Below, piece by piece: positions 44,201 through 56,890 of a DNA stretch of 64,000 nt. Position numbers and translations under genes: made by a program. This DNA comes from Gonium pectorale (lineage: Eukaryota > Chlorophyta > Chlorophyceae > Chlamydomonadales > Volvocaceae), in contig LSYV01000008.1 in assembly GCA_001584585.1 (NCBI GenBank), forward strand, positions 2,950,970 to 3,014,969. Direction: 5' to 3'. Positions within the stretch are counted from its first letter, which is position 1. Each line of letters begins with the position of its first letter. The notes beneath the pieces are model-generated. The model was given only the letters and a program-made list of their open reading frames with translations. It was not told the origin of the DNA and made no database searches.

Positions 44201-46674
44201 CCGGGCGGCACGCCGAATACCGCAAAGGCAGCTGCTGCGCGCACGCCGCCCTCCGCCGCCACCGCCCTGGCGGCCGCCGCCTTGACGTCCCGGAACCACG
44301 GAAGTACGGCGTCGTCCACACCGACCTGGACCCACGGCGGCAGGGGGGAAGGATGAACAAAATGGCAAGAAAGAGAGAAAACCTAACACATGGTAGGTTG
44401 AAGAGGACGGACAGCTTGCGGGGCGTAGGGGCCAGCGAACTTGCTCGTTGATGAGGCGGCAGGACGCCGAATCGCAAGCCCACCAGCGGCCCACCCTCCC
44501 ACATCCACATCCGTGATAAGGGGGCCCATATGGGCTGCCGGCTAGGTCGCTTGCACGCTAATCGCCTTTACTTGCAAACGGATTGAGCACGCCGTTTGCA
44601 TCAATGTGTCAATACAATACCCGGGGTGGAGTCGCGCACTCACGTGGCGCTGCCGCGGGTGCAGGTCCCGGAAGAAGGCCCGCAGCGCCGCCAGGCTGGG
44701 CGGCTGCCAGGGCAGGCACGACAGCGCGGGCAGGCCGGGCAGCACGCCCAGGCTGCGGGGGAGCGCCTCCACCCAGCCCAGCGGGCCCAGGGAGCCGGAG
44801 GGCGAGGAGGCGCCGGGGGCGAGGCCGGGCGCGGTGGGGCCGCGGCACGAGTGGCTGAGGGCCGTCCAGTCCTGCGGGCGGAGGGCGGTTGCGTGGCGTT
44901 GGAGGTTGAGCGCGGCGAGCGCGTGTGGGGGCAGCCAGAGGCCACCTCCATCTAGACTTTCACAAACCTCCGCCGTGCTGTATTGTGTCCTTCCACGGCC
45001 GCTGGTAAAGTCGCGGGCACCGCTTACTCCCTTGTCAAAACATGTGCCTTTGTGATGTAGTCATCAACCTACCCAGTACCCACCCTCCCACCTTGCCCAC
45101 CAGCGCCTGCGGCTGGCCCCCCGGTGCGGCCAGCGCCAGCGCTAGGTCGGGCGGGCCCAGCAGGCACAGCCCCGACAGCGCCGGCGGCACGCGGGACAGG
45201 TCGACGGCGCCGGGGCCGCTGCGGCTGCCTAGCACCTCAGACGGCCGGGCGCCTGCGGAAGAAAGGGGCGGGCGGGCGGGCGGGTGCGTGGGGTTTGGGC
45301 ACAGCCCCGCCGCCTTGTCGACACCACGGCCCCAAAACACACAAGCTGCGCCCAGTGCCGCACTGCATTCCCTGTGGCCCGCAGCGCTGCGGTTGGCGCC
45401 GCTTGCGACGGCTCCCCTTGGCGACGGTTCCTGGCGGCGCCCCCTTACCGTCACCCACCCAGCGCCCCGCCACCCGCTGTCACGCACGGCCCCACCCTCG
45501 GTTCCCTACGTCCCGTCGCCACGAGTGCCTCCGGCGCCGCCATTCCCTTCCTCCCCTCCCCCTTTGAGCCCACCTGCCGCCAGCATCTGCTCCACCGCCG
45601 CCGCCGCGCGCCGCGAGGGCTGCCACGTCAGCGGCAGCGGCGGCTCGCCCGACGGGGAGGATAGCGCCGCTAGCTCGCGCAGTCGCCACATCACGGCGCG
45701 CTGCAGAGCGGCGCGGCTGGCGGCCAGCGCATCCGGCAGCAGGCCGCCCTGGCGGGCGCAGCGGGGAGGGGGCGAGACGCCGGGAGTTGGCAGGGCAGGG
45801 GCCGGTCCGTATGACAAGGTTGGGAAGGGGCGCGGGCCGATGTAAGCCAAACCGTGCGGGGCACGTAGCCGGGTCCTGCTTGCCTGCTGGGACCGTACCC
45901 TACGACTCCTCGCGCGAGTCCGGCTCCGTGCTCAGCTGCGGGGGGGGGGGTTCCCACAGCCCTGGGGATGGGGGCTCTTCGTGACTGAGACAGGCAGCGC
46001 TCTCATCACGTGAAGCCCCAATCATCCCCATCCCCATTCCCTCTTCCCCAGTCATAACGGCGATCACTCCCAAGTCCCAACCGACTCCGATGCAGCCTCT
46101 GGCCCAACGGCGCGCCCTCCCTGGCTGCGTCCGTCAGGTAGGCACCTGCGGCTCCGGGTCCGCGTAGGAGCCGATGGCCCCCGGGGGCGCGCCCGCCAGA
46201 TAGGGGGAGAAGGCCAGCCGGGCCTGTGCGGAGAGGCAGGGGCCAGGGGCGGCCAAGTGACGGTGGGGGGGACGAGGGGGGTCGGAGGGTCTTGTGGCAC
46301 GGTGTGGCGTTGGGAACGGAGCTCGGGGCGTAGCTGGGTTGGAGCGGCGAAATGGGTGAAATGGGCGCAGCAAAGCGATGCGCGTTCTCGCTGGCATGGT
46401 GCTCCCGAGGCGAGCGGACTCTGCCTCTTGCACGTCATGCCCGGGGAGTGCGTAGCGGGTGGTAATGTGCGCTTTTGGGGCGCGCCCTGGCGCATGTGGC
46501 AATTGCGAAGCGCTCCAACATTACCTAACCCGTGCCAGGCATGTGTGGGTTCCGAGACGCCCCCAGCCCAGCGTCAACCCCGGGCGTGAGGATGTAGACG
46601 GCGCCAGATCGCACCTTGAGGGCATGGGAGACGTTTTCAACCAAGAGGCGGTCCGGGGCGGCGACGCGGCGTGC
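41219..46674 (-). CDS. TBC1D19: TBC-domain protein like TBC1D19
   Basis: Twelve exons are resolved: 46674-46615, 46223-46146, 45748-45574, 45252-45092, 44871-44644, 44325-44011, 43745-43645, 43300-43001, 42678-42588, 42417-42307, 41864-41782 and 41393-41219; 625 codons plus stop, all phases consistent. TBC domains are GTPase-activating modules for Rab GTPases in membrane traffic. Markers in order: FGVPPGWRAAVWETALGL, FFLFEEPVR, LLAFLRDGQVA, VPYYPPCGALPHKG with APLCYMYDKP, FRAMYCRYWSKLVSL, LLRVFEALLQ, PWICTAFAGALP, VLLLWDRVVGLDSL and a C-terminal LADISQLRTVPLMQAVLF. This order and wording matches TBC1D19. As in that subfamily, the canonical IxxDxxR arginine finger is not seen (the position reads MLLDVVVGEDVG), so GAP activity is doubtful. 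The 5' end is not resolved: no ATG is in frame in the first exon, so at least one exon lies upstream. A long Gly/Ala/Asp linker interrupts the domain near 44100. Confidence 0.88.
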
Positions 46675-48255
46675 CTGCCCGCAGGGTGGGGCGAGTGCAA
46701 TGGCGGGGCAGGGCGCGTGTGGAAACCCATACTCCCCAAGGCTCTCCTTTGACCCCCCAAGCTCTTGACATATGAACCCAACCGTGAGCACATGGCCGAT
46801 AAATTTCTCGCATAGCGGCGCACCCCATGGACTTCATCGAGGTCGTTCGTATGCCGGTCCCGCCACTCCCGGGCCTGTCCCTGCGAGAGTATTCAGCGGC
46901 TTTGATGATCACTCTTGTGACGTTCACATGGCCAGTCCTTGCACGCCGGCACCACCTGGGTCGCTGAGCTGGGTCTGTCCCTGAACATTTGAACTACAAC
47001 TGCTGCTCATGGCCGAGCGTTTAGCAGCAATCACATGTGCGCTAATTTTAGTCGTTCTGCATCGTCGTGACTTTTCTTCTTGTCTTAACTGTGTTGCGCA
47101 AATGGCTGGTAGGAACGCAGAATCGTGGATCGCACTGGGCTACGAATGAGTTTTGCGACGCTTGTAGCCATAGTAGCAATCAGGAACACGCAAAAGGACT
47201 AAAGGAGCCTACTCACAACGACCAACCGTACCAACGAACCGTTACGAGCACGCAGAATGCCCGTGCCTGGGTTCGTAAGCTGCCTGCTTGCCTTCCCTCC
47301 CGCCTCAAGGCAATGAGCATGTTGGGGGCATTGTCTAGGCTGACACGCTAGCAGGGATCCGCCCTGCGTGTCACACCCGTACACACAGGACACACCACAC
47401 GGAGTCCTTCTGCTAGCCACTGAATCTCGATTGGCTTTTCAGAAGTGAAGCTGCCGGAAGCATATAGGGCAGACTAAGACTTCGTTGGCCTCTCCCCTCT
47501 TCACCTCTATCACGGCTTCATTTTTTTTAAGGAGTGTTACATCATGGGATTCCTGGGGTTGTGCAGGTTGTGCATGGTTGTGCTGTGGAGTAACGCGGCC
47601 CAGGGTACATATTACGGGTGCGCTTTCTGGGTATGGGTGGCGATGCAGGATCAATGGTATACGTTCCACTGCGTACAGTTCTGCCTTCCCTGTTTCAGTT
47701 TCCCTTTTTGACGAGTACCTGCCACGGAGCTTTACGGAGGCCCACCCCTGTCTCCTGCTGAGTCCCGAGGCGACAGACTCTTACAGGGTGGCTAAGTACC
47801 TCCAGACAAAGGCATGGCAAAGGTTTGTTAGCACGCGATGCCGCACCAGCAGTCGAGTTTACTGTAGTCTGCTGACTTCCGAAAGACTGTTGCCGCGTAT
47901 GCCTTGGGCAGCTGTGGGTCAACACATTTTGCACACGAAGCAAGGATTATCCGCTTGGTGCGTGTCCAGTGAAAGGCCAACGCGTTACCTGTCGCCCCGG
48001 CAGCATACAACAGGGTGCGCTTGCGAATGCTTCTTCTTGATACAGTAAACAATGGACTGTAGAGTTACTAGTGTAGCGCAAAAAGGGACCGTCAACGGTA
48101 CAACGAGATGAGAAGCGCATTACGCACCGCCTTTATTTACTAAAGTGGCATTTTCTGCATGCTGCCTGCGCATACCTAGACCGCAATTACTCATTGCAGA
48201 TAGCTCATTACTGTAGATCCACTGCTAGCGCGCTACACGTGCGAAAAAAGTTTCG
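46675..48255. other. Divergent intergenic region, TBC / FNT genes
   Basis: The interval holds the promoters, and probably the unresolved first exon of the TBC gene near 46.7-46.9 kb. Composition is clearly more AT-rich from about 47.0 to 48.2 kb. A minus-strand frame (47669-47439) ends in EVLVCPICFRQLHF, a short CPxC ribbon-like piece. A 187-codon plus frame at 47485-48048 overlaps it, is Cys/Ser/Arg-rich and is not convincing. Confidence 0.45.
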
Positions 48256-51200
48256 ATGGCGCCTATTGCCCAACGCGCAGTGCACGCTAACGCGCCCTCC
48301 ATGATGCAGACGAGACCAGCATCCTGTGTTCTGCGGCCAGTCGTGCGTAGCAAGCCCTCAACTCTTACGTTGACCCCCCGGACCTGCCTTTCGGCCACCG
48401 GCCGAAACCTCATAGTGCCTCCTGTCCACGCGGCTGCAAATTTGCAAGGCAAGTCGCGTGGGAACCTCGCCGCGACCCGTCGATTCCATCGCCGCAACCC
48501 ATCGATGCCGCCGATGCGTGCTTAACCAGGTTCCCTCACTACTTCCCTTGTAGTGCATTACAATGGCAACGGTAACGGCGCTTCGGCGGCCACCGCGCCG
48601 GCGGCTCCTTCCAGCGCTGTTCAGACGCCAAATGTGCCCGCGCCAACGCCCGCGCCGGCCCCGACGCCGGCCCCGGCGCCGGGCCCCGCGCTGCTGGCGC
48701 CAGCCGCTGTGTACCAACTGGCCGCAACCGCCGGCGCCACCAAGGCCAAGCTTTCCCTGCCCAAGGTGACGAGGCTGATTGACGGGGTCGGGCGGCATTG
48801 ACACCCTCGAACCAGCGCCCCGGGTGTTGCTTGCCGCCCGCGACACAGCCCCCCCGTCGCAGGATCCTTACAGGGATGACCAGCCGGCAGATTGCCACAT
48901 CTACCGTGTCCTGTCGCCTTACGCCTCACCCCCGTTTTTTGCTGTTTGCACCTCTCTGCCCTAGGCCTTTGTGCTAGCGATCCTGGCCGGCGTGTACATC
49001 GGCTTCGGGGCGCTGCTCTCCTTCACGCTGCTCAACTCCATGCCGGGTACGTGCGTGGCCGTCCTGCCTTAACTCAAACCCTTGCTCGGGTGGCGCGCAC
49101 AAGGTTGCACGGCGTGTCTCGTTTTTGGGCGGCTGTCATGAGCTGGGGCTCGGGCAGGGCTTTGGTGATGTCCACGGGGACGGCGACTTCGACCCCACTT
49201 GGCACAGCATCCTTGGTCGCGCCTCACTCGCCTCGGGCGCCCCCGCTGCCCGTGCCCCCCCTCCTCCAGGCATCCTCAGCACCAACCCTGGCCTGGCCAA
49301 GTTCATTGCCGCCTCGGTGTTCCCGATGGGCCTGGCGCTCATCCTCATCTGCGGGGCCGAGCTCTTCACCGGAAACACGTGCGTGCGTGCGCACGAGGGT
49401 GTATGTGTGTGGGGGGGGGGCAGCCTTGCCGTGCCGTGCGTGCGTAGTGGATCGCGTTGGTCACATCCTTGCGCTAGGGGCTGCCGAGGTGCCATGTTGT
49501 ACCGGAGGGACGAGGTCAGTCTGTTGGGTGCACAGGCTCCCGTGTGCGCGCGGCGCCCGCTGACGGGAGTGTGGCGTCGCTGAGGCGTATCGGATGCCCA
49601 TGGCGCGCTTGGCTGTGGCCTAGAAGGCGTCCGCCGCCTAGGTGCTTGCCACGGGCCAGCGCTTAATAGGCGCTGCTGGTAAGAGCCGTCACATCCCACA
49701 CACCAAACTTCTCCGGCGTCATACCGCCGCTAGCTTACCTATGGCTGCGTGCCGCCCTCTCGGCCCTCTCCGATCGTGCTCGTACAGGGCACTGCTGACG
49801 GTGGCGGTGCTGGAGGGCAAGGCCAACTGGAAGGACGTGCTGACGCGCTGGGCCGTTGTGTACGCGGGTGAGTGCGGCTTGCGGGGCACGCGGCGTGGTG
49901 GGCGCTCGGCAGGCCCATGCACTCACACTCCATCTCGTGCAAGAACGCGGGCATTCACCCTACACCGTTCACCCTGGACACACTACCCTTTGCCGATTGT
50001 CGGCCGCGTGCAAACATGGCCTGTGAGGAGGATTCACTGCTGCCCTTGCCGCCTCCATGGTTGTGCTCTACCCCTGTTCCGACGTAATCCTTTGACCGTT
50101 GCTGGCGCTGGACACATCGGACCCCCATCTGCAGGCAACTTTGTCGGCTGCCTCGCCATGGTGGCCGCCATCGCCGCCACGGGCCTCATGGCCACCAACA
50201 CCCTGCTGCCCACCCTGGCCGTCGCCAAGACGTCGCTGCCGCTGGGAACGGTGCGCACGCGCGCGCCGGGGCGGTGGGCGGGGCTGTCTGGTTGGGCGCC
50301 TTGACGGCGTAGGCAGTGAAGAGCGGACCCGTGCCAGGGCTTCTCGTAAATGGTTGTGGGAAAGTCCTTTTAAGGCAGACCCTAGTGGCGCGCCAGGGTT
50401 TCTCTCTCATAACATGCTTTCTTGTCGCTGACCCCCATGTAGAGTGTTGATGGGTGTTGCAACTTGGGGTCAGGGCGGTATATGTCTGCGGCGACGCCCA
50501 CTTTCACAACCCCGCCTCCCTCCTCCGTCGCGTCGGAGCCTATGAGCCTGCAATGTGCGCGCAATCCGTCTTCATTTATCTTTGGTTCTACCCGTATGCC
50601 CGGATCCGTCGTGTGCGTGTCGGCAGGCAATCGTCCGCGCCGTGCTGTGCAACTGGATGGTCTGCGTGGCTGTCTGGAGCGCCATGGCCTCCAGCACGCT
50701 GCCGGTGAGCAACCGGGCGGGTGGGGGGGCGGGCGGCGGGTTCGGGGGAACGTTTGACTAGGGGAGGTGGCACGGCGCAGGGGTGAATCATGGATTAAGG
50801 ATTCGTCTTGACATCGAGTTCCGGGCCTTTGTACATCCGCACGCAATGATCAGGCGCTCTGGAACAGGGGTGCAGACTATGAGCATCCTTCCAGGATCCT
50901 AACGTGTACGCAGGGGACGCACCGCACTGTGCTGTCCCGATATATGATCTTTTGTGGTCCTGGGGACGGCACCCTCGTCGCGCAGCGTCCTTACCTTGCT
51001 TCAGCTGGCCCCCATGCCGTGCCCCACACGCGCGCCCCCGTCTGCCCGCCCGCCCGTCCGTCCCTTCAGGGCAAGCTCATCGGCTGCTGGCTGCCCGTCA
51101 CGGCCTTCGTGACCGTGGGCCTGGAGCACTCGGTCGCCAACATGTTCGTCATCCCCATGGGCATGCTGCTGGGGGCCGACGTTTCCATCTTCAAGTTCGT

Positions 51201-51813
51201 CACCGCCAACCTCATCCCAGTGAGTCGAGCAATCATGATGATGGCTGCGATGCTGGTTCTCTGTGACTGCGATACGTGCTCGCTGTGCGAGCGTTGGGAG
51301 CTGGGTGCGGCCCCGGGCAGGGGCGGGCTTTGGAAGGGGAGCCGTTGGATTGGTGCGGAACGGACGGGCGGTGGCGCGATAGCGCGCTGCAGTCTGCGCA
51401 CGTTGGGCGGGCGAAGGCGGGACACAGGCGACGCGGCCGCTGCCACTGCCATTGCGGCGGGCGCCAGCCGCCAGCAAGGCGGCGGCACGCTGCCGCTGAG
51501 CCACACCGCGTCCGGGACGGGTCCCAAGGTGATGCCCAGTATGCGGCGCAGGATCCCAGACGGTCGGTGCCAAATCAGTCCAGGGGTGCCGCGTTGCCTC
51601 CCACCGTCCACGTATGCAGTCGAACCGGCCGGCCTGTCACGCGACTCGCTGCTGGAGTCACCTGGTACATACCCGTTAAACCGCTCGACTCGATTCGTCG
51701 ATTGCCCCTAATCTCTCCCCCGGCAGGTCACCCTGGGCAACATCCTGGCGGGCGCGGTGTGCACGGCCGCCATGTACTCCCTGTGCTACGGAAAGCTGGG
51801 CGAGCGGCTGTGA
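48256..51813 (+). CDS. NAR1: NAR1-type formate/nitrite transporter (FNT), plastid-targeted
   Basis: Nine exons: 48256-48448, 48554-48765, 48965-49046, 49270-49378, 49788-49867, 50135-50250, 50627-50704, 51070-51219 and 51727-51813, giving 368 aa. FNT proteins are pentameric channels for formate, nitrite or bicarbonate; green-algal NAR1 members sit in the chloroplast envelope, and one (NAR1.2/LCIA) serves the CO2-concentrating mechanism. The channel (~136-368) shows AGVYIGFGALLSF, ICGAELFTGNT, VVYAGNFVGCLA, AVLCNWMVCVAVW, GLEHSVANMFVIPMGM (with the conserved His ~310) and NLIPVTLGNILAGAV; six hydrophobic spans fit. Residues 1 to about 65 are Arg/Ser/Thr/Ala-rich like a transit peptide, followed by a Pro/Ala-rich linker ((AP)n, ~90-115). 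Intron 1 uses a GC donor (AG|GCAAGT). Which anion it carries cannot be told from sequence alone. Confidence 0.93.
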
Positions 51814-54053
51814 GGACCCAACGCCTGGCGTGGATTGCGGACGTATGTGTTCCGACGTCGCCTGTCCGCTTACGGCGGTTGCGCGTACGATGGAGTAGGA
51901 CTGTGCCGTCCGAGGGTGGATGTGTCTGTTGCGTGGCCGGTTGGCGATGCTGAACGTGAGGTTCCTTTCTGGCCGCTCTGCAGGCGTGTATGTCCCGGTC
52001 TTGTCGTTGTGAACGGGGACGGGTTCAAGGGGTGATGGAATCGGGGTTTGGAGGGCTTCCAGCACAATGGGGGAGGGGGCCGCGGCGAGCACGACGAGGG
52101 AACACGGATTGTGCCACCTGGAAACCCAGATTGAAGAGATCAAGGCACGCTCGCATTGAAGAGGTTGATCGCCACGTTAGATCGCCACGTTAGACCGTGC
52201 TCGATTACAGCACGTTAGGGAGGAGGATCGAGTAGTGTGAAGTTCGTACAGCGTGGGATCGGCGTAATGATACCCATGATGGAGTCGTGCAGAAGTAAAA
52301 CCATCATTTGACAGTCCGCACGCCCCGGTGGCGCCTGCGTCTGGTGACTGAACGGTCATTAAACAGTCTCCCTAGTGAACGGCATACAGGGGTAGCGGGG
52401 TCAACGGGCCGCGGAACAAACCTGTGTGCCTCGTTTCGGCTGTTCGTTTGTATCAATTGCCCGAAATGACTTGGTGTGGAAGAATAAGCGTGCACTGGCG
52501 TGTGACTGGAAAACTGGATCGTGTGGGCGCATAATGGCATAATGTACGCGGCTGGCATGGGTTTCGCGCGCTGTCGTAGCTGGCGGCAGGTGGTGTTGCG
52601 GCGGCCCGCGTAGGGCGCATCTGTCGCATGGAAGGGGCGTAGGGGCCGGAGAAGAAGAGCAAAAGCATGCAGGAGTTACGAGACCTGCTTTGGCATTGGA
52701 CCAGATAACCTATGGCCCCGGGCGGAAAGGCATGAGTCAGAAGCGATCGCTTAGCTTGCTTGCATTATCGTACGACTCAGGTGCGCTGCCGTGTTGGAGA
52801 CGCCGTGAGACGCGGTGTGCAATGCAGCCTGCCGTGCTGTAGAGCAGGGCACGCCCGCAGGGCCATGGCGTCACGGTACGCGCTATGCGTGTATCGTACT
52901 GCCAATGCGTCCGCGCTTCACTGAACCTGTTGCCCAGCCGCTGTTAGGCCTTGTTAAGGGGCAGTGAGGGAGGCCAATGTTCAATGGCGTGTGGAATATC
53001 ATTGACGGCAGTATGATTGACTTGCTAGAACCACGTCCCGACATCAGAACCAGTTTGCCACTTTCCTTGCCGTACTGCGCGCACCCACGCCAGCAGCGCC
53101 TTCAGGCACAGCGCACATACAGCCTCCGCAGCGTACCGTGTAGGCCCCTTAATGGAAGGTCACGAAAGATCTTATGGCGGAGATGCAGATAGAGGGCAAA
53201 CAAGTAGAACTTCAAACAGTGCAAAGCGCTCCACACATAGAAACCTTAAACACAAAACTTGCTCACGAGCCGCGCCCCACTGGGACCCGACCTAGCTATG
53301 TCCCAGACGTTTTGTGGGTCAAGCGGGAGGAGCCAACCAGCCCTGTCCCTGGTTCTGTTACGCGTGAAAGCACTTTTTCCCCCACCGCAAAGCTGCTCTT
53401 TATCACGTCATGCACACGCTGCTGACGAACAGACCGCCACCGCCACCACCACGAGAAGCCTTGTGCTCTCCACGGTATTTTGACCACGAACCGACAAATT
53501 TGAACCATGTGCCATGCGCAGCCTTTGAAGCACTTGCGTGTAATGAACATGCCCTTGCGCAGGGCGACGAAGACGAAAACACTCGAACCGTAGTACTGCA
53601 TGAAAACGCTGCAATGAGGGAGCCCACAATGCATACAGGCCAAAGCTTCATGTGTACAGCAACCTCACATCGACCGCGTCTGCGTGGCACAGCATGCCGT
53701 ACATGCTGTCTCACTGCTGGAGCTACACACAAGAAGTACCTAGACCGGTGCCACGTCCTGCCCATAGCGTTTCTTGCTGGCGCTGAGTCGCGCCAGTTCA
53801 CTAGTCCCTCTTGTCGTACTCTGCACTGCCCGGACACATGCACCCCCTGCCTGCCTGCCTGCCTGGCCATGTGCGCACCCGGCATGCCTTGCGCCGCAGC
53901 CTGCACAACACAGCGCAGCATGCACCCACGACTCTGCGCACCCTTGTGTGACCTTCGCCTAAGCCCCAACGGAGTCCGCCGCGAATCACGCATAGCTAGG
54001 AGCCGCCGCGCGGGCCTGCACCGTCCGCCGCCGCGCTCCGGCACCGCGCCGCC
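51814..54053. other. Convergent intergenic region, FNT / OTU genes
   Basis: It contains two 3' untranslated regions and otherwise nothing I can support. A 324-codon plus frame at 53410-54384 runs antisense across the OTU 3' end, is rich in Cys, Arg and Pro, and is probably a shadow. Confidence 0.5.
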
Positions 54054-56890
54054 TCACCGCGGCTTCACGCCCGCCGCCACTCCGTGCACCAGCTTGCCCA
54101 GCCGCGAGCTGCCCAGCACCTTGGGGGGCTTGCCGCCGGCGTCCTTGCCGCCGCCGCCGCCTCCGCCAGTGCCGGCCGGGGCGGGCGCCTGCTGGGCGCT
54201 GCCGGGAGGTTCCTGCGGGGCGCGAATGGGCAGCCGGGGACCTCATTTGGCCACTGCAATCAGGGCCGTAGTATCCTACTGGGCATTGCGAATTACCCGT
54301 GGATCAAAAGTCTGGCTCTGGCAACCGTCCTCCGGCCGCCTAACAAAATACACAGGCACGATATCAGAGCCCTACAGCGCCTAGCCGCCCCCCAGTCTCT
54401 CCCGACCCGCCCGCACCTACCTGCTTTGGGTACAGCGAGTTGTAGTGCACCTCGGCCCAGAAGGACAGGAACAGCGTGCGCGAGTTGGTCTGGCGCTCGG
54501 GCTCGATGTTGATGACGGGGCTGTTCGCGAAGGAGGCGACCACCACGATCTTGATGCCGTACGCGTCAGCCGCTGCCTGCAGTATCGAGGACGAGGGCGA
54601 AGCGGATTTGGCGATAATCCCCGCCAACCTCGCCCGAACGTGCGACCGCACTCGTGCCAAGACCCCCGCGCGCCAAAGCACTCCAACCCGCGTACCGAAC
54701 GTCTTTCCGCCCGCCCGCAACCTGCACACCGCCCTCCTACCTTTACGCCTTTTTGCGCCCCGCCCCCGTACAATCCCACTCGCTCAGCGCGCCGCGCACG
54801 CACACGATGACCACTCCCCACCTTCAGCGTCACGTGGTCCCCCCAGGTGCCCGACCGGCCCATGTCCGCGCAGTACACGTCGTACGGCTTGTCCGACACG
54901 TAGCAGCGGTACTGGTCGGGATGGTCCCGCAGCGTGCTGACCACAAGCGAGCGGACGGCCGCGTGGTGCTCGGGGGTGCCGTACAGCTGGTCGGACAGTG
55001 CGCGAAACTGCGGCGGCGGGAGCACGGAGGGGAATGCAGGGGCTCGGGAGCTTAAGAGGCGCGGGAAGGAGGGCGGCAGGAGATGGTCAAAGGAGGAAAG
55101 CACTTGTGTTGCAATCGGCCGGGGTCTCATGCCCCGAGCGCTCCGCCGTAGTACAGCATGTGGGAGCGCAAGCGCACGGCGTGAGCGCCAGGCTGTGTGA
55201 GCAGAAGACCACCCACTCTCGTCCTGGGCACGAGCGGTGTTACCCAGTCCCAGCACGTTGCTTGAGTACCGGTATTAGGCATGCAATAGCCGCGCCTTGC
55301 ATAGCTTACGAAACAGCGGCAAGCCTTTGGGCCAGCCTTCTGGTCGCAAGCCATTGTCTGTCGGCCTTGCATTTTCCCCGCCGTTCCATGTCCCAGGCCC
55401 CTCCGCTGCTAGCACATCGCACCTGGCAGTTCCCGTCTCCCGCCACCTGCTTCTCCACCAGCTCGTACAGCCCCAGGGTGCCCAATAGCCGCTGCCGGTC
55501 CTCAGACACGGCGGGCTCGGGCGGCGGCAGCGAGGAGGCGAGCGTGTGTGGTTGCACCTGCAGGCAGTCATACCCCGGGTGGGAGAGTATGGGAGATGGG
55601 ACGGATGAGTGCTCTCAGCAAGGGAGAGAGATGGTAACCGACGGTTGCAAGCTTGTACCTGCAAGAACGGATGCGTAACACGGACGCAGTCCGCGAGGTT
55701 CAGCAGCATACGGCAAAGGGTGCAAGCGCCTTGCAACCCGCTCTATTCCCCGCTAGGCTTCATACGCCGCTTCCGGGCCCATGTGGTCACCCTGCCGCTG
55801 CGCCCTCAGCGTTCCGGCTGGCTGGCGCCCGCAGTGTCGTCGCCCTAGCCCCGCCTCAAATACGCCACCCGGCCGCAAGCATTTCACTATGGTAAAGGCG
55901 CAGAACATGTGTGGTGTGGTATTCAACAGGAGGGCCCTATGCGGAGCGCCTAGTGTCGGCCGCTGCGCCTCGAGCTGGCACGTTTGACTCACGTAACCTC
56001 CCAACACGGCTCCGGCGCGATGGCCTCGAGCGTCTCTTCACATCCATAACCTCCGCCCCTCGGCAAAACACAAGGTCTGCGCAACAGAAGGGAGCCAGCT
56101 GTGTCCTCCAGCTAGTGCGCCTCGCTGGCCCGCCCGCCCGCCCGCCGACCCACCCTCATCGATGGCGCGCGGCTGAGCGTCCGGTTGAGGGTGAGCTCCC
56201 GGCTGGAGGGCTGCGCCGACAGCTCCGGGAAGAGGAGGCCTGCGCAGAGAGAGGGGTTTGTGAGGCCCAAGGCGGGTGGGAGGTGGGAAACCATGCTCAC
56301 GGTCGTGGCACGTTGGCTCCATGGCCGCAGGTTGCAGGGTGTTGGCAGTCGGGAGCTGTGGAGGAGCATGGCGTGGAGCCGCTGCGAGCGCGGCACTGCA
56401 ACACGGCAGCGGCCGCAGCCAGAGGTCATCTGGTTTCACCCCCCGACTCACTTGGTACCGCGGGAATCCCAGGGACCCCGGTGGCATCCTTGTGCGCTGC
56501 GAGTTCAACCGCCTGGAGGCGCCGTGCCAATTCCGCATCGCTCATGGCCGGTGGGGTAGAGGGTTGGGAGGAGGACGCGGGGTGCGGCTGCGGACGGCGC
56601 TGCGAGAAGGTGCCGTCGCTGTTGGAGCGATGGTGCTGGGGTTGGGTATGCGCTGGTAGCGGGGGCCCTGCGCTCTCCCAGGGCGGGATAGTGACCGAAA
56701 CACCGCTGGGCGACACCGGTCGGTCGGCTGCACCCCGCGAGCCCATGGCGCCCTCCTCTTCTTGTAGAGCTGCTGCCAGCGCGGCATCGCTCGAGGTATC
56801 AGGTTTGTCTACCGTCCTTACTACGAGGCTTTCCACAACCGGCTTGTGTGCGCGCGGATTGCCAAACGCAGCTCTGTAGGTGGTTGCCAT
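54054..56890 (-). CDS. OTU-domain deubiquitinase
   Basis: Six exons: 56890-56452, 56239-56154, 55557-55423, 55007-54822, 54576-54421 and 54212-54054, giving 386 aa. OTU proteases cleave ubiquitin chains. The catalytic core shows VAGDGNCQFRALSDQLYG (Asp ~216, Cys ~219; an intron cuts just after the Gln), WGDHVTLKAAADAYG, and FLSFWAEVHYNSLYP (His ~326). The closest match by wording is the plant OTU9-12 group. The N-terminal part is Ser/Pro/Gln-rich with two acidic Ala/Leu helices (DAALAAALQEEE and SDAELARRLQAVE) that could be ubiquitin-binding helices of UIM type; that is inference. A Gly-rich tail ends in a basic helix. The frame runs past 56890, but the next upstream start-like codon is a GTG, so ATG 56890 is taken. 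It is divergent from the DTW gene, with 306 bases between the start codons. Confidence 0.93.

Noticed and set aside
47485..48048. 187-codon plus-strand frame in AT-richer DNA
   Set aside because: No motif, many Cys/Ser/Arg residues, and overlap with the better CPxC piece on the other strand.
53410..54384. 324-codon plus-strand frame
   Set aside because: It lies opposite the OTU gene's last exons, is Cys/Arg/Pro-rich and lacks motifs; a typical GC-rich shadow.
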